Below are positions 26,093 to 35,272 of a DNA stretch of 64,000 nt, one piece after another. This stretch comes from Croceivirga sp. Lineage in GTDB: Bacteria; Bacteroidota; Bacteroidia; Flavobacteriales; Flavobacteriaceae. Numbering within the stretch: position 1 is the first letter of the stretch; each line of letters opens with the position of its first letter. A model generated the notes under the pieces. The model was not told the origin of the DNA and made no database searches. It worked only from the letters and a program-made list of their open reading frames with translations. The stretch covers positions 29,247 to 93,246 of the forward strand of contig JANQQQ010000023.1 of NCBI GenBank assembly GCA_028284935.1, written 5' to 3'. A program made the position numbers and the translations under genes.

Positions 26093-27463
26093 CTATATTT
26101 CCCGGTTTACATCCCAAGCTTCCAAATAGTCTGCCACCGTTTTTACGAACATTCCCCCTAATGCACCATTCACCACACGATGGTCATAACTATGGGAAAG
26201 GAACATTTTATGTCGAATCCCTATAAAATCCCCTTCCGGGGTTTCAATGACCGAAGGTAATTTTCGAATGGCCCCTAAAGCAAGTATTCCCACTTGGGGT
26301 TGGTTAATGATTGGTGTACCAAAAACACTTCCAAAAGAACCCACATTGGTTACCGTATAGGTACCCTCCTTAATTTCGTCCGGCTTCAATGCATTGTTCC
26401 GTGCCCGGTTTGCCAAGTCATTTACCGTCTTTGCCATGCCCACCAAATTCAATTGGTCGGCGTTCTTTATAACGGGAACAATGAGGTTACCATCTGGCAG
26501 TGCCGCCGCCATCCCAAGGTTGATATGCTTCTTTTTAATAACGGTATCCCCATCCAAGGAGATATTCATCATGGGATACTTCTTTAATGCTACTGCAACG
26601 GCTTCCATGAAAATGGGGGTAAAGGTTAATTTCTCCCCTTCACGTTCCTCGAATGCCTTCTTTATTTTATTTCGCCATTGCACAACACTGGTGACATCAA
26701 CTTCAACAAAACTCTGGACGTGCGCCGAAGTTGATACACTCTCCACCATGTGATGCGCAATCAGTTTGCCCATTCGGGTAAGTGGAATCTTTTCATCACC
26801 TTCCTTGATCTCTATTGTGCTGGTTTTTGCAGGCTTAGAACTCTGCGCTTTTTCTATCGCAATTTCAGGGCTATCCACCGCTTTGGCAACAACAGGTGCA
26901 TTCTTAACGACTTCGCCCGTTTTACCTCCGTTTTGTCCCCTAGTGGAAATGAACGCCAAAATATCATTCTTGGTCACGCGTCCTTCCTTTCCGGTACCTG
27001 GGATAGCGTCCAATTCCTCAACACTTATCCCTTCTTCCTTTGCAATATTCTTTACCAGAGGGGAATAAAACCGTTCGGAACTCGAAAAATCCTGAACTGG
27101 AGAAGCTACCGCCTCTCTTACTGCTTCGATTTCACTTTCAATTTGGGCAACAGGCTCCGGAATTTCTGGGACAGAAGCTTCAACCGGTTGTGTCTCGATC
27201 GCTGGAGCATCCTCTCCATTTCCCTCCATTTCAATAATGGCAACCACCTCTCCTACTTTAATGACATCATCCACTTCAAACCGTTTTTCCAAAAGGGTCC
27301 CTTCAACTTCACTGGGAACCTCGGAATCTACCTTGTCCGTAGCGATCTCAAAAATAGCCTCATCCATTTCAATGGTATCGCCAACCTCTTTCAACCAACT
27401 GGTCAGTGTTGCTTCCGCAACACTCTCACCCATCTGAGGTAATTTTAATTCAAATTTTGACAT
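26093..27463 (-). CDS. 2-oxo acid dehydrogenase E2, dihydrolipoyl acyltransferase
   Basis: 456 residues. The lipoyl domain spans 1-80 with Lys44 in EIATDKVDSEVPS as the lipoylation site. The peripheral-subunit-binding domain is at about 132-172. The catalytic domain is about 225-456. The active-site motif reads DHRVVNG (Asp427, His428, Arg429), with Asn432 where most E2 proteins have Asp. This resembles branched-chain-type E2 proteins. No E1 or E3 gene is adjacent, so the complex is encoded elsewhere. An Ala/Pro/Glu-rich linker follows the lipoyl domain. Confidence 0.92.
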   Translation of the reverse strand: MSKFELKLPQMGESVAEATLTSWLKEVGDTIEMDEAIFEIATDKVDSEVPSEVEGTLLEKRFEVDDVIKVGEVVAIIEMEGNGEDAPAIETQPVEASVPEIPEPVAQIESEIEAVREAVASPVQDFSSSERFYSPLVKNIAKEEGISVEELDAIPGTGKEGRVTKNDILAFISTRGQNGGKTGEVVKNAPVVAKAVDSPEIAIEKAQSSKPAKTSTIEIKEGDEKIPLTRMGKLIAHHMVESVSTSAHVQSFVEVDVTSVVQWRNKIKKAFEEREGEKLTFTPIFMEAVAVALKKYPMMNISLDGDTVIKKKHINLGMAAALPDGNLIVPVIKNADQLNLVGMAKTVNDLANRARNNALKPDEIKEGTYTVTNVGSFGSVFGTPIINQPQVGILALGAIRKLPSVIETPEGDFIGIRHKMFLSHSYDHRVVNGALGGMFVKTVADYLEAWDVNREI

Positions 27464-27500
27464 ATTCTTAATTCAATTGCCCTTAGTCCTAAATATTTTG

Positions 27501-27508
27501 CAAAAATA
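27501..27508 (-). promoter_or_regulatory. -7 box (TATTTTTG) upstream of the E2 gene
   Basis: Perfect TAnnTTTG on the minus strand, 38 bases before the E2 ATG, in an AT-rich gap after recR. -33 element not clear. Confidence 0.45.
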
Positions 27509-27551
27509 ACAAAAAATAAGCCGATTTATTGTTTTAATTTCATTGAAATAA

Positions 27552-28172
27552 TCAATTCGCCTTGATGGAACGCTCAAACGGAACGCGATTCAAAATACTA
27601 CGCCCCAATGTCACCTCATCTGCATATTCCAGTTCATCCCCTACTGAAATTCCCCGTGCGATGGTAGAAGTGGCAATATCCAATCCCTCCAACTGTTTGT
27701 AAATATAGAAATTGGTGGTATCCCCCTCCATAGTGCTGCTCAAGGCAAAAATCAATTCTTTTACCTTTCCTTCCTTTACTTTATTTACCAAGGTGGTAAT
27801 ATTCAAATCCTGTGGGCCCACACCTTCCATAGGGGATATTTTCCCACCCAATACATGATATAACCCTTGAAACTGCCCAGTATTCTCAATGGCCATAACG
27901 TCCCGGATATCCTCAACAACACATATGATACCTTTATCACGTTTGGGGTTGGAACAAATCTCGCAGATTTCCATATCCGAAATGTTATGACAACTCTTAC
28001 AGTAATTGACCTTTTCCCTTAGGTTGGAAAGTGCATTGGACAAATGGCTTGTTCGCTCTTTGGGTTGTTTTAATAGATGCAGCACCAACCGTAGCGCTGT
28101 ACGTTTGCCTATCCCCGGTAATTGGGAAACCTCATTCACCGCATTTTCCAAAAGTTTGGATGAAAATTCCAC
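27552..28172 (-). CDS. recR: Recombination mediator RecR
   Basis: 206 residues. Helix-hairpin-helix at 18-30 ([17 protein letters not shown]), a four-Cys zinc finger (Cys58, Cys61, Cys70, Cys73) and a Toprim domain with [16 protein letters not shown]. It loads RecA at gaps together with RecO/RecF. The gene stands between the E2 gene and the divergent symporter. Confidence 0.96.
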   Translation of the reverse strand: MEFSSKLLENAVNEVSQLPGIGKRTALRLVLHLLKQPKERTSHLSNALSNLREKVNYCKSCHNISDMEICEICSNPKRDKGIICVVEDIRDVMAIENTGQFQGLYHVLGGKISPMEGVGPQDLNITTLVNKVKEGKVKELIFALSSTMEGDTTNFYIYKQLEGLDIATSTIARGISVGDELEYADEVTLGRSILNRVPFERSIKAN

Positions 28173-28273
28173 ACCGCGAAATTACGATTAATAGATGAGT
28201 GTTGCCATTTCCAAATCCTACTCTTCCACTTGGCGAGAGGACTTTTTGTAATTTGCGCCCCAAACTAAAATAC

Positions 28274-29728
28274 ATGACCCCTTTTCAGATACTTTTACTT
28301 GTAGGCGCTTACTTTATTGTGCTTTTGGTCATTTCGTATTTTACAGGCAGGAACGATTCCAATGCTGATTTCTTTAAAGCGGGAAGACAATCCCCTTGGT
28401 ATTTGGTCGCCTTTGGCATGGTTGGGGCCTCACTGTCCGGAGTTACCTTTATTTCCGTTCCCGGATGGGTTGAAGCCTCACAATTTAGTTACCTCCAAGT
28501 GGTACTGGGCTATTTGGTTGGGTATTTTGTGGTGGCATTTTTGCTTTTGCCCATTTATTATCGATTGAACTTGACTTCTATTTATGAGTATTTAAAAGGG
28601 CGGTTTGGGCCAACAAGCCATAAAACAGGTGCCTTTTTCTTCTTTATCTCAAGGGTTTTGGGAGCGGCATTCCGCTTGTTTTTGGTTGCCATTGTATTGC
28701 AACAATTTGTGTTTGACGAATTTGGTATTCCGTTTGAAGTCACCGTGGTTATCTCTATTCTTTTAATATGGATTTACACGAACAAAGGAGGGATAAAAAC
28801 CATTGTTTGGACCGATACGTTACAGACCACCTTCATGATTTTGGCCGTTGTTCTTTCCATTGTCTTTATCAATCGGGAACTGGACTGGACATTTGGGGAG
28901 TTTTTGGCTTCGGAGGAATTAAAGGAGTACAACAGGTTTTTATTTTTTGATGATTTTTTAGCTCGGAACCATTTTATAAAATCCTTTGTGGGAGGGATGT
29001 TCGTTACCATTTGTATGACGGGCCTTGATCAGGATATGATGCAAAAGAACCTCACGTGCAAAAACCTTAAGGAAGCTCAAAAGAATATGGTGTCCTTCAG
29101 TTTTGTGCTGGTTGGAGTTACCTTTCTGTTCATGCTTTTGGGAGTGCTTTTGTTTATTTATGCCCATAGAAATGGGATTGGCATTCCCTTGATGGACGGT
29201 TCTCCCAAGACGGACTTGCTTTTTCCCGAAATTGCATTGAACAGTGGCTTGGGATTGACCCTCTCCATTACATTCATGTTAGGTTTGATCGCCGCCGCCT
29301 ACAGTAGTGCGGATAGTGCATTGACTTCGCTGACCACCTCATTTTGTATTGATTTCCTCAACATGGAAAACAAAAACGAAGAAGAAAAAAAGCGCACACG
29401 GAAGCGTACACATATCTGGATGAGTTTTGCCTTGGTAGTGGTCATCATCATATTTAAATACATTTTGAGCAGTAACGTTATCGATAGTCTACTGACCGTT
29501 GCAGGCTATACCTACGGACCCCTTTTAGGGCTTTTTGCCTTTGGTATTTTTACCAAACACACCATAAAGGACAAGTATGTTTGGGTAGTGGCCCTTACAT
29601 CCGTAGTGATCATTTCCATTTTAGGAAGTTTAAAACCGGAGTATTTGGGAGGATATCAATTGGGCTATGAGCTTTTACCCTTAAATGGATTATTGACTTT
29701 TACTGGGTTATGGCTAATACGAAATTGA
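28274..29728 (+). CDS. Sodium:solute symporter (SSS family)
   Basis: 484 residues from ATG 28274; upstream in-frame sequence from 28199 lacks a good start. About 13 membrane helices. Family markers are the N-terminal [26 protein letters not shown], the SSS signature [17 protein letters not shown] (Na2-site serines) and a charged loop with KNEEEKKR. Substrate is not visible; relatives carry sugars, sialic acid or amino acids. It is divergent from recR. Confidence 0.9.
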   Translation: MTPFQILLLVGAYFIVLLVISYFTGRNDSNADFFKAGRQSPWYLVAFGMVGASLSGVTFISVPGWVEASQFSYLQVVLGYLVGYFVVAFLLLPIYYRLNLTSIYEYLKGRFGPTSHKTGAFFFFISRVLGAAFRLFLVAIVLQQFVFDEFGIPFEVTVVISILLIWIYTNKGGIKTIVWTDTLQTTFMILAVVLSIVFINRELDWTFGEFLASEELKEYNRFLFFDDFLARNHFIKSFVGGMFVTICMTGLDQDMMQKNLTCKNLKEAQKNMVSFSFVLVGVTFLFMLLGVLLFIYAHRNGIGIPLMDGSPKTDLLFPEIALNSGLGLTLSITFMLGLIAAAYSSADSALTSLTTSFCIDFLNMENKNEEEKKRTRKRTHIWMSFALVVVIIIFKYILSSNVIDSLLTVAGYTYGPLLGLFAFGIFTKHTIKDKYVWVVALTSVVIISILGSLKPEYLGGYQLGYELLPLNGLLTFTGLWLIRN

Positions 29729-29774
29729 AGTCGTTGACTATAGCAAAACATAAAATGTAGACGTATGACAAGAG

Positions 29775-30308
29775 GTGACATGGGCCTTAAATTCAATATT
29801 GAAAGTGAACTTAAAAATTGATGATCATACTTTATTGACCCCAATAGGTCTCGACGATGCACAGCAAGTATACGAGAATTTTTCTTCTGACATCATTGAG
29901 TTTCTACCAATTTCCAGTCCCCCTGATAAGATTGAGGATACCATTGAATTCATTAAACTGTGTATTGATCAGTGGCAAAATAAAACAGACATGGTCTGGA
30001 TAATTTTGGATGGAAATGAATTCAGTGGTTGTTGTGGTATACATACCCTTCAATCAAAGCAACCCCATTTTGGAATATGGATAAAAAAACCAAAACAAGG
30101 AAAAGGTATTGGCAAAAAAGTTGTCCATTTTATGCTTAATTGGGGAGTTGAGAACTTAAATGTTGATTTTATTAAATATCCTGTTGACAAAAGAAATACA
30201 AAAAGCATTGGAATTATAGAAGCGATGGGGTTGAGACCATTTCGTTACTACAAAATGGGAGACGATAAAATATTATCCGTGATTGAATACAGGTATCATA
30301 AGAAGTAA
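29775..30308 (+). CDS. GNAT-family N-acetyltransferase
   Basis: About 170 residues. The acetyl-CoA motif A is visible as FGIWIKKPKQGKGIGKKVV, and KYPVDKRNTKSIGIIEAMGL is the usual C-terminal helix. There is no ATG near the 5' end: the frame opens at GTG 29775, with TTG 29799 and GTG 29805 as alternatives, and 29799 fits the domain start (KVNLKIDDHTLL) best. The DNA is more AT-rich than its neighbours, consistent with recent acquisition. It resembles RimJ/RimL-type enzymes, but the acceptor is unknown. Confidence 0.78.
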   Translation: MTWALNSILKVNLKIDDHTLLTPIGLDDAQQVYENFSSDIIEFLPISSPPDKIEDTIEFIKLCIDQWQNKTDMVWIILDGNEFSGCCGIHTLQSKQPHFGIWIKKPKQGKGIGKKVVHFMLNWGVENLNVDFIKYPVDKRNTKSIGIIEAMGLRPFRYYKMGDDKILSVIEYRYHKK

Positions 30309-30315
30309 AAAACTG

Positions 30316-30675
30316 TTAATACTGCCCCGTGGCCAAAAGTACCAAGGTACAGGCCACCTCTACTTCAATATCGTTTTCTTGAAGTAATTCATAGAATTCC
30401 GGATTTTCGGTGCCTGGATTAAAAATGACCTTATCCGGTCCCAAGGCGATAATATCTTGATAATACTGTTTTTGCCGTTCAGGATTCAAATACAACGCTA
30501 CAACGCTAATATTTGGTAATTCACCCAAATTGGTTTTAATTTGCACATCGTCGACCAAACCAGATTTTAGACCAAAGGCGAACGTATTTTCACCATGCTC
30601 TCGAAGACGTTGAATGGCTAAATGGCTGTATCTATTTGGTTTTAAGGAGGCTCCAAAAACTAAGGTATTTCGCAT
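30316..30675 (-). CDS. CoA-binding-domain protein (YccU-like)
   Basis: 119 residues, a single Rossmann-type CoA-binding domain: TLVFGASLKPNRYSHLAI at the nucleotide site, DVQIKTNLGELPNISVVALYLNP, and KVIFNPGTENPEFYELL. Members bind CoA, and the molecular role is unclear. Convergent with the GNAT gene (7 bases apart). The region upstream of its start is gene-free. Confidence 0.88.
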   Translation of the reverse strand: MRNTLVFGASLKPNRYSHLAIQRLREHGENTFAFGLKSGLVDDVQIKTNLGELPNISVVALYLNPERQKQYYQDIIALGPDKVIFNPGTENPEFYELLQENDIEVEVACTLVLLATGQY

Positions 30676-30822
30676 TTGTTAAATTGTGTGTTAAACTATC
30701 TTAAAAGTCGTAACGATTCAAAAAAAATAACGTCTCTATAAGGGTGGTGAAGATTTTAATCATTGGTAAGACTGTATTTTTTATAGTTAATGGTTAGTGT
30801 TTAGTATAGCTTATCAATGCAT

Positions 30823-30857
30823 AACCCTGGCAACGCTCGTTGTCAGGGTTTCTTTTT
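30823..30857 (+). terminator. Rho-independent-type terminator, possibly of a small RNA
   Basis: AACCCTGGCAAC (30823-30834) pairs with GTTGTCAGGGTT (30839-30850), one G-T pair, loop GCTC, followed by TCTTTTTA. Confidence 0.7.
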
Positions 30858-30925
30858 ATCGCAAAATTACTGTAACACCATTCCCTTTTTGTCGTCTAGT
30901 ATGATATGGGAAAACCAAAATAAAA

Positions 30926-30972
30926 AGACCACCTGGCTGAATATTGGTTGGTTAGTTCTTGCCAAGTGGTCT
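30926..30972 (-). terminator. Terminator-like hairpin downstream of fabH
   Basis: AGACCACCTGGC (30926-30937) pairs with GCCAAGTGGTCT (30961-30972) with one mismatch. On the minus strand the stem is followed by TTTTTATTTT, as for a terminator of the fabH message. Confidence 0.6.
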
Positions 30973-30975
30973 ATA

Positions 30976-31015
30976 AACCCTGACCTTCTTTATGAGGTGT
31001 CAGGGTTTTCTTTTT
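30976..31015 (+). terminator. Second plus-strand terminator-like hairpin, similar to the first
   Basis: AACCCTGACCT (30976-30986) pairs with AGGTGTCAGGGTT (30995-31007) with a 2-base bulge, followed by TTCTTTTTA. Stem and tail closely resemble the hairpin at 30823-30857. Confidence 0.6.
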
Positions 31016-32021
31016 ACCATCGGATGATTGCACTTCCCCAAGTAAATCCACTACCAAAGGCAGCCAAAACGACCAAATCCCCTTCTTTCACCTTACCTTC
31101 TTCCCAGGCCTCCGTCAATGCTATGGGTATTGAGGCGGCCGTGGTATTTCCATAACTCATAATATTATTGTATACCTGATCGTCCGAAAGCCCAAATTTT
31201 TTCTGTACAAATTGTGAAATGCGAAGATTGGCCTGATGCGGAATCAAGATGTCAATGTCGGTCGGCGCCAATTTGTTCTTTTGAAGTCCTTCCATAATTA
31301 CTTCGCTAAAACGGACCACAGCGTTTTTGAAGACAAACTGTCCATTCATATAGGGAAAGTAAGATTCATCTTCTGGATCATTGTCCTTTAAAATATCCAA
31401 AACCCATCGTTTTCCCATACCAGGGGCAATCAATGATAATTCCTCGGCATGCTGCCCTTCGGAATGAAGGTGTGTTGACAAAATTCCCTTGGTACTATCT
31501 TCTTCCCGACTGATTACTGCGGCGCCAGCACCATCCCCAAAAATAACGGAAACGCCCCTTCCACGCGTGGTCATGTCCAAACCATGGGAGTGCAGTTCAG
31601 AGCCAACCACCAAAACATTTTGATACATACCACTTTTTACATATTGGTCGGCAACGGAAATGGCATAGACAAATCCGGAGCATTGGTTACGAACATCAAG
31701 GGCCCCAACAGTATCAATTTCCAAATCCCGTTGAACCAAAACACCTGGTCCGGGAAAATAATAATCAGGACTTAGGGTGGCGAAAATGATAAAATCGATA
31801 TCGTTTTTATCGATACCAGCCCGTTCAATGGCAATTTTAGCAGCCTTAACCCCCATTGAAGTAGTAGTGTCGGTGCCTTTAATAACATGACGTCGTTCTT
31901 TAATACCTGTTCTTTCCTGTATCCATTCATCACTGGTATCCATAACTTTGGATAAATCATGGTTGGTGACAACATTTTCAGGGACATAATAACCGAGCCC
32001 AGCTATTTTGGAATTGTACAT
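31014..32021 (-). CDS. fabH: 3-oxoacyl-ACP synthase III (FabH)
   Basis: 335 residues from ATG 32021; the frame is open 20 codons further but the domain begins MYNSKIAGLGYYVP. The catalytic Cys114 lies in VRNQCSGFVYA, the His in IPHQANLRI and the Asn in YGNTTAASIP, giving the full Cys-His-Asn triad. It starts fatty-acid elongation by condensing acyl-CoA with malonyl-ACP. Its usual neighbours plsX and rpmF are absent, so this is a stand-alone copy. Many Flavobacteriaceae carry more than one FabH-like gene. Confidence 0.9.
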   Translation of the reverse strand: MYNSKIAGLGYYVPENVVTNHDLSKVMDTSDEWIQERTGIKERRHVIKGTDTTTSMGVKAAKIAIERAGIDKNDIDFIIFATLSPDYYFPGPGVLVQRDLEIDTVGALDVRNQCSGFVYAISVADQYVKSGMYQNVLVVGSELHSHGLDMTTRGRGVSVIFGDGAGAAVISREEDSTKGILSTHLHSEGQHAEELSLIAPGMGKRWVLDILKDNDPEDESYFPYMNGQFVFKNAVVRFSEVIMEGLQKNKLAPTDIDILIPHQANLRISQFVQKKFGLSDDQVYNNIMSYGNTTAASIPIALTEAWEEGKVKEGDLVVLAAFGSGFTWGSAIIRW

Positions 32022-32050
32022 ATTTTTGAAATTTGAAAAAGGAAAAATAA

Positions 32051-32081
32051 CCAATATATTTTCAGATTCGTAGAAAATCAA
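32051..32081 (-). promoter_or_regulatory. Candidate fabH promoter
   Basis: Minus strand TTG (32081-32079), 20 bases, then TATATTGG (32058-32051), one mismatch to TAnnTTTG. Thirty bases before the fabH ATG. Confidence 0.4.
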
Positions 32082-32132
32082 GGAAACAATACCTATATCT
32101 TCAATTTTAACGGTTCTTTACCCTCTTTTTCT

Positions 32133-32164
32133 TTGAGTATACCTAACGAATTATCGTATTTTTA
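32133..32164 (+). promoter_or_regulatory. Candidate promoter of the S9 peptidase gene
   Basis: TTG at 32133-32135 and TATTTTTA at 32157-32164, 21 bases apart; one mismatch to the TTG / TAnnTTTG consensus. It is 43 bases before the ATG at 32207. Confidence 0.4.
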
Positions 32165-32206
32165 GATGTTGATCCAAAACGTATCTTCCAATCAAAAAAC
32201 ACAGTC

Positions 32207-34654
32207 ATGAAAAAACTCATTTTTTCAATATTCCTTTTCGTTTTCGCCCTTGGTCTGGGGCAGGAAAAACTTACCTATCAAAAACCATCAAAAGAGATTT
32301 TAGAACTCGTGGATGCCCCATTGGCCCCATCTGTTCTTATTACGGATGACGGCAATTATATGGTGCTTTTGTACCGTGATTATTATAAGACGATAGCAGA
32401 ACTATCAGAAACCGAACTTCGGCTGGCGGGACTTCGAATCAATCCCAAAACCAACATTGGAAGTCGTACAAATTACTACAACAATATTAAGGTCAAACAA
32501 ATTGGAAAGAATGAGGCCATTCAAGTCAATGGCATGCCCGAAAGTCCAAGACTTTCAAATTTCAAGTGGTCACCTGATCAATCCATGATAGCAGCAACCA
32601 ATACTACTGCAAATGGGGTGGAACTCTGGGTACTTGATTTGAAAAAAGCGCAATTGACCCAACTTACCGATGCCAAAATAAATGCCAATATGCGCGATGT
32701 CGTCAATTGGTTCAAGGATGGAAAATCCGTGTTGGTAAAAATGTTACCAAATGACCGTAAAGAATTAATAAATGTTTCTGAAGCTGTTCCTCAAGGACCG
32801 ACCATTTCATCAAATGATGGTAAAAAGGCACAAAACAGGACCTACCAAGACTTGTTGAAGAACCCAAATGACGAATTTAATTTTGAGCAGTTGGCGAGGT
32901 CCGAGCTTTATAAAGTTTCCATGGATGGAACCATGGCAAAATGGATGGAACCTGCCATGTATAGTAATATCAGCTTCTCACCGGATGGGAACTATGTAAT
33001 GATAACCAAAGTGGAAAAGCCCTTTTCCTATTTGGTTCCCTATTACCGATTTCCCTCTACCACAACAGTCTACCAATCGAGTGGTGAATTGGTTTCCACA
33101 CTTCTTGAAGTACCATTGATTGAAGATTTGCCAAAGGGCTTTATGGCCGTGCGCATGGGAATGCGAGAACTCTCTTGGAGAAACGATCATCCAGCATCAA
33201 TTATTTATGCACAGGCCTTGGACGAAGGCGACCCGGACAAAGAAGTAGAATATAGGGACGAGGTTTTTCAACTGGATGCTCCTTTTAACCAAAAGGGAAA
33301 GAGCCTGCTTAAACTCAAAAATCGGTACTATCAAATTCAATGGGGTAGTGATAACAGAGCGGTAGCTTATGATTATTGGTGGAACAATAGAAATTTAAAG
33401 GGATACCTCTTTAACCCTTCCAACAATTCGCAAGAACCTGTCATTTTTGAGGATAGAAATTATCAGGATGTATATAGCGATCCAGGAAATTTTGTCACCC
33501 AAAAAACCAAATATGGAACCGAAGTATTGGCCATGGATGGCAATAGTACTTTCTTGTTGGGCCAGGGCTTTACAAAAGAAGGTCAATTCCCTTTTGTGGA
33601 TAAGATGGACATGACAACAATGGAAAAAACCCGATTGTACACCTCCAAATTGGAAGGAAAAAAAGAGAACCTCATTGATTACAATGTGAAGAAGGATGAG
33701 CTTTTGGTCCGAATTGAATCCCCCAGCGAATACCCAAATTATCACTACAAAAGCCTTATAAAACGTAAGGGGGCTCAACAACTGACCAATTTTGAGAATC
33801 CGTTCAAAAGCATTCAGAACGTACACAAAGAGGTAATCACGTATACCCGTGAGGACGGCCTGGAGTTGAATGGCACCTTGTACCTGCCCGTGGGGTATGA
33901 TAAAACCGCTAAAGAGAAAGCACCTATGATTCTTTGGGCCTATCCGAGGGAATTCAAAGACAAAAACAGTGCTTCCCAAAATACCCAAAACCCCAATGAG
34001 TTTACCTATCCCTTTTGGGGTTCTCCAATCTATTGGGTAACTAAGGGATATGTGGTGTTGGATGACGCCGCTTTTCCAATCATTGGGGAAGGTGACGAAG
34101 AACCAAATGATTCCTTTAGGAGTCAATTGGTAGCAAATGCCAAGGCAGCTATTGATGCCGTTGATGGACTTGGTTATATTGACAGGCAACGTGTGGCCGT
34201 TGGGGGCCATAGTTATGGCGCCTTTATGGTGGCAAATCTTTTATCGCATTCCAATCTTTTTGCGGCGGGAATAGCCAGAAGTGGAGCCTATAATAGAACG
34301 TTGACGCCCTTTGGATTCCAAAGCGAGGAAAGAAATTACTGGGAAGCTCCTGAAGTGTATTATACCATGTCTCCCTTTATGCATGCAGATAAGATGAAGA
34401 CGCCTTTGCTACTGGTACACGGGGAGGCTGACAACAATTCTGGCACTTATCCCATGCAAAGTGAACGCTATTTCAATGCCCTTAAAGGTTTGGGTGCAAC
34501 GGTAAGACTGGTGATGCTGCCAAAGGAAAGTCATGGATACCGCGCTAAAGAGAGCATTCTTCATTTACTTTGGGAGCAGGATCAATGGCTTGAAAAGTAT
34601 GTGAAACAAAAAAATGAACAGGAACTACCCACGCCCATGGGCAAGGATAAATAG
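32207..34654 (+). CDS. Secreted S9-family prolyl oligopeptidase-like serine peptidase
   Basis: 815 residues with a signal peptide (MKKLIFSIFLFVFALGLGQ). An N-terminal beta-propeller region (about 50-500) is followed by an alpha/beta-hydrolase domain. The catalytic triad is Ser669 in GGHSYGAF, Asp742 in HGEADNN and His776 in KESHGY. The overall length and the segment MILWAYPREFKDK resemble the glutamyl endopeptidase (S9D) branch more than DPP-IV. It should degrade peptides in the periplasm. It has its own promoter region and is divergent from fabH. Confidence 0.88.
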   Translation: MKKLIFSIFLFVFALGLGQEKLTYQKPSKEILELVDAPLAPSVLITDDGNYMVLLYRDYYKTIAELSETELRLAGLRINPKTNIGSRTNYYNNIKVKQIGKNEAIQVNGMPESPRLSNFKWSPDQSMIAATNTTANGVELWVLDLKKAQLTQLTDAKINANMRDVVNWFKDGKSVLVKMLPNDRKELINVSEAVPQGPTISSNDGKKAQNRTYQDLLKNPNDEFNFEQLARSELYKVSMDGTMAKWMEPAMYSNISFSPDGNYVMITKVEKPFSYLVPYYRFPSTTTVYQSSGELVSTLLEVPLIEDLPKGFMAVRMGMRELSWRNDHPASIIYAQALDEGDPDKEVEYRDEVFQLDAPFNQKGKSLLKLKNRYYQIQWGSDNRAVAYDYWWNNRNLKGYLFNPSNNSQEPVIFEDRNYQDVYSDPGNFVTQKTKYGTEVLAMDGNSTFLLGQGFTKEGQFPFVDKMDMTTMEKTRLYTSKLEGKKENLIDYNVKKDELLVRIESPSEYPNYHYKSLIKRKGAQQLTNFENPFKSIQNVHKEVITYTREDGLELNGTLYLPVGYDKTAKEKAPMILWAYPREFKDKNSASQNTQNPNEFTYPFWGSPIYWVTKGYVVLDDAAFPIIGEGDEEPNDSFRSQLVANAKAAIDAVDGLGYIDRQRVAVGGHSYGAFMVANLLSHSNLFAAGIARSGAYNRTLTPFGFQSEERNYWEAPEVYYTMSPFMHADKMKTPLLLVHGEADNNSGTYPMQSERYFNALKGLGATVRLVMLPKESHGYRAKESILHLLWEQDQWLEKYVKQKNEQELPTPMGKDK

Positions 34655-34962
34655 TCAGTCCAAATAACGCTGTGAGGTAATTTGTTTGCACCTTCGCGCT
34701 TGCCAATTGTTGAGGGAATTTAAAGTTCAAAACGTATCTGATGGGTATGGAGAATGTGTTGGGAGCCTCTATTTCCATTCATTCTTCTGGATTTGATGGT
34801 CTAGTAATGACCTAGTGGTGCAGCGCGCCATTTACCTAATGTACAATTATCTTGTCACCCATTATTGCCACAGTGCTCGTTTTAGTAATGCTATTTTTGT
34901 TTTAGCTAAAATCCAATAAAATGAACAGGATGTGATATGTCTTTTGTAAGGAGTTGGTAAAA

Positions 34963-34994
34963 GAAAACGCACTTTCTAGCAAAAGTGCGTTTTC
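34963..34994. terminator. Perfect 13-bp hairpin, bidirectional terminator
   Basis: GAAAACGCACTTT (34963-34975) and AAAGTGCGTTTTC (34982-34994) around the loop CTAGCA. T-rich flanks on both strands. It lies 309 bases after the peptidase stop, so it may end a small transcript instead. Confidence 0.65.
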
Positions 34995-35160
34995 AAACAA
35001 CCTAACCAATAAATAAACAAACTTTTTGTAGTAAAATCTTTTTCACAGCAATTGTTTACCACAACAAGACAAAAATAAATAATGTTTAACTTATATCCTC
35101 ATTTATTAAACATAAAATTTGTTAAACTTTCAAATAAAAAATTATTGCAATCAAAACGTA

Positions 35161-35200
35161 TGTCAGTTTGTCATTTTTATTGCTCTGGTATTTTTTTTGA
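35161..35200 (+). promoter_or_regulatory. Candidate sigma-54-like heat-shock promoter of htpG
   Basis: TGTCAGTTTGTCA at 35161-35173 is followed by TGGTATTTTTTTTGA at 35186-35200. The latter fits the -24/-12 layout (TGG, 10 bases, TTG) with A instead of C after TTG. TGTCA pairs are expected as an upstream activator site. The start codon is 73 bases downstream of the -12 element. Confidence 0.45.
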
Positions 35201-35272
35201 CTGATAATGAGCAACAAAGAAAATTACGTAATCCTTACCCCTTTTTATAGGTAATTATAAACAACAATACAT

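Larger units (their letters stand above)
30676..31013. other. Gene-free stretch with three stem-loops
   Basis: No convincing protein gene on either strand. A plus-strand frame from 30817 runs antisense into fabH and is rejected. The stretch contains two plus-strand terminator-like hairpins with similar sequence (30823-30857 and 30976-31015) and one minus-strand terminator-like hairpin (30926-30972). No plus-strand protein gene feeds the plus-strand hairpins, which points to one or two small RNAs. Confidence 0.5.
34655..35272. other. Long intergenic stretch before htpG
   Basis: 618 bases. No ORF of credible length on either strand. It contains a strong perfect hairpin at 34963-34994, an AT-rich tract from about 35030 to 35160, and a promoter-like region for htpG at 35161-35200. 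A 14-codon minus-strand frame (35046-35002, GTG start) precedes the hairpin but is too short to trust. Confidence 0.5.

Noticed and set aside
26750..27442. 230-codon plus-strand frame opposite the E2 gene
   Set aside because: Antisense shadow of a well-supported gene; the E2 reading has clear domains.
30817..31155. 112-codon plus-strand frame
   Set aside because: Runs through two hairpins and then antisense into the fabH 3' end; composition is not protein-like.
33395..34210. 271-codon minus-strand frame opposite the S9 peptidase
   Set aside because: Antisense to a gene with a complete catalytic triad; no family pattern and no separate promoter.
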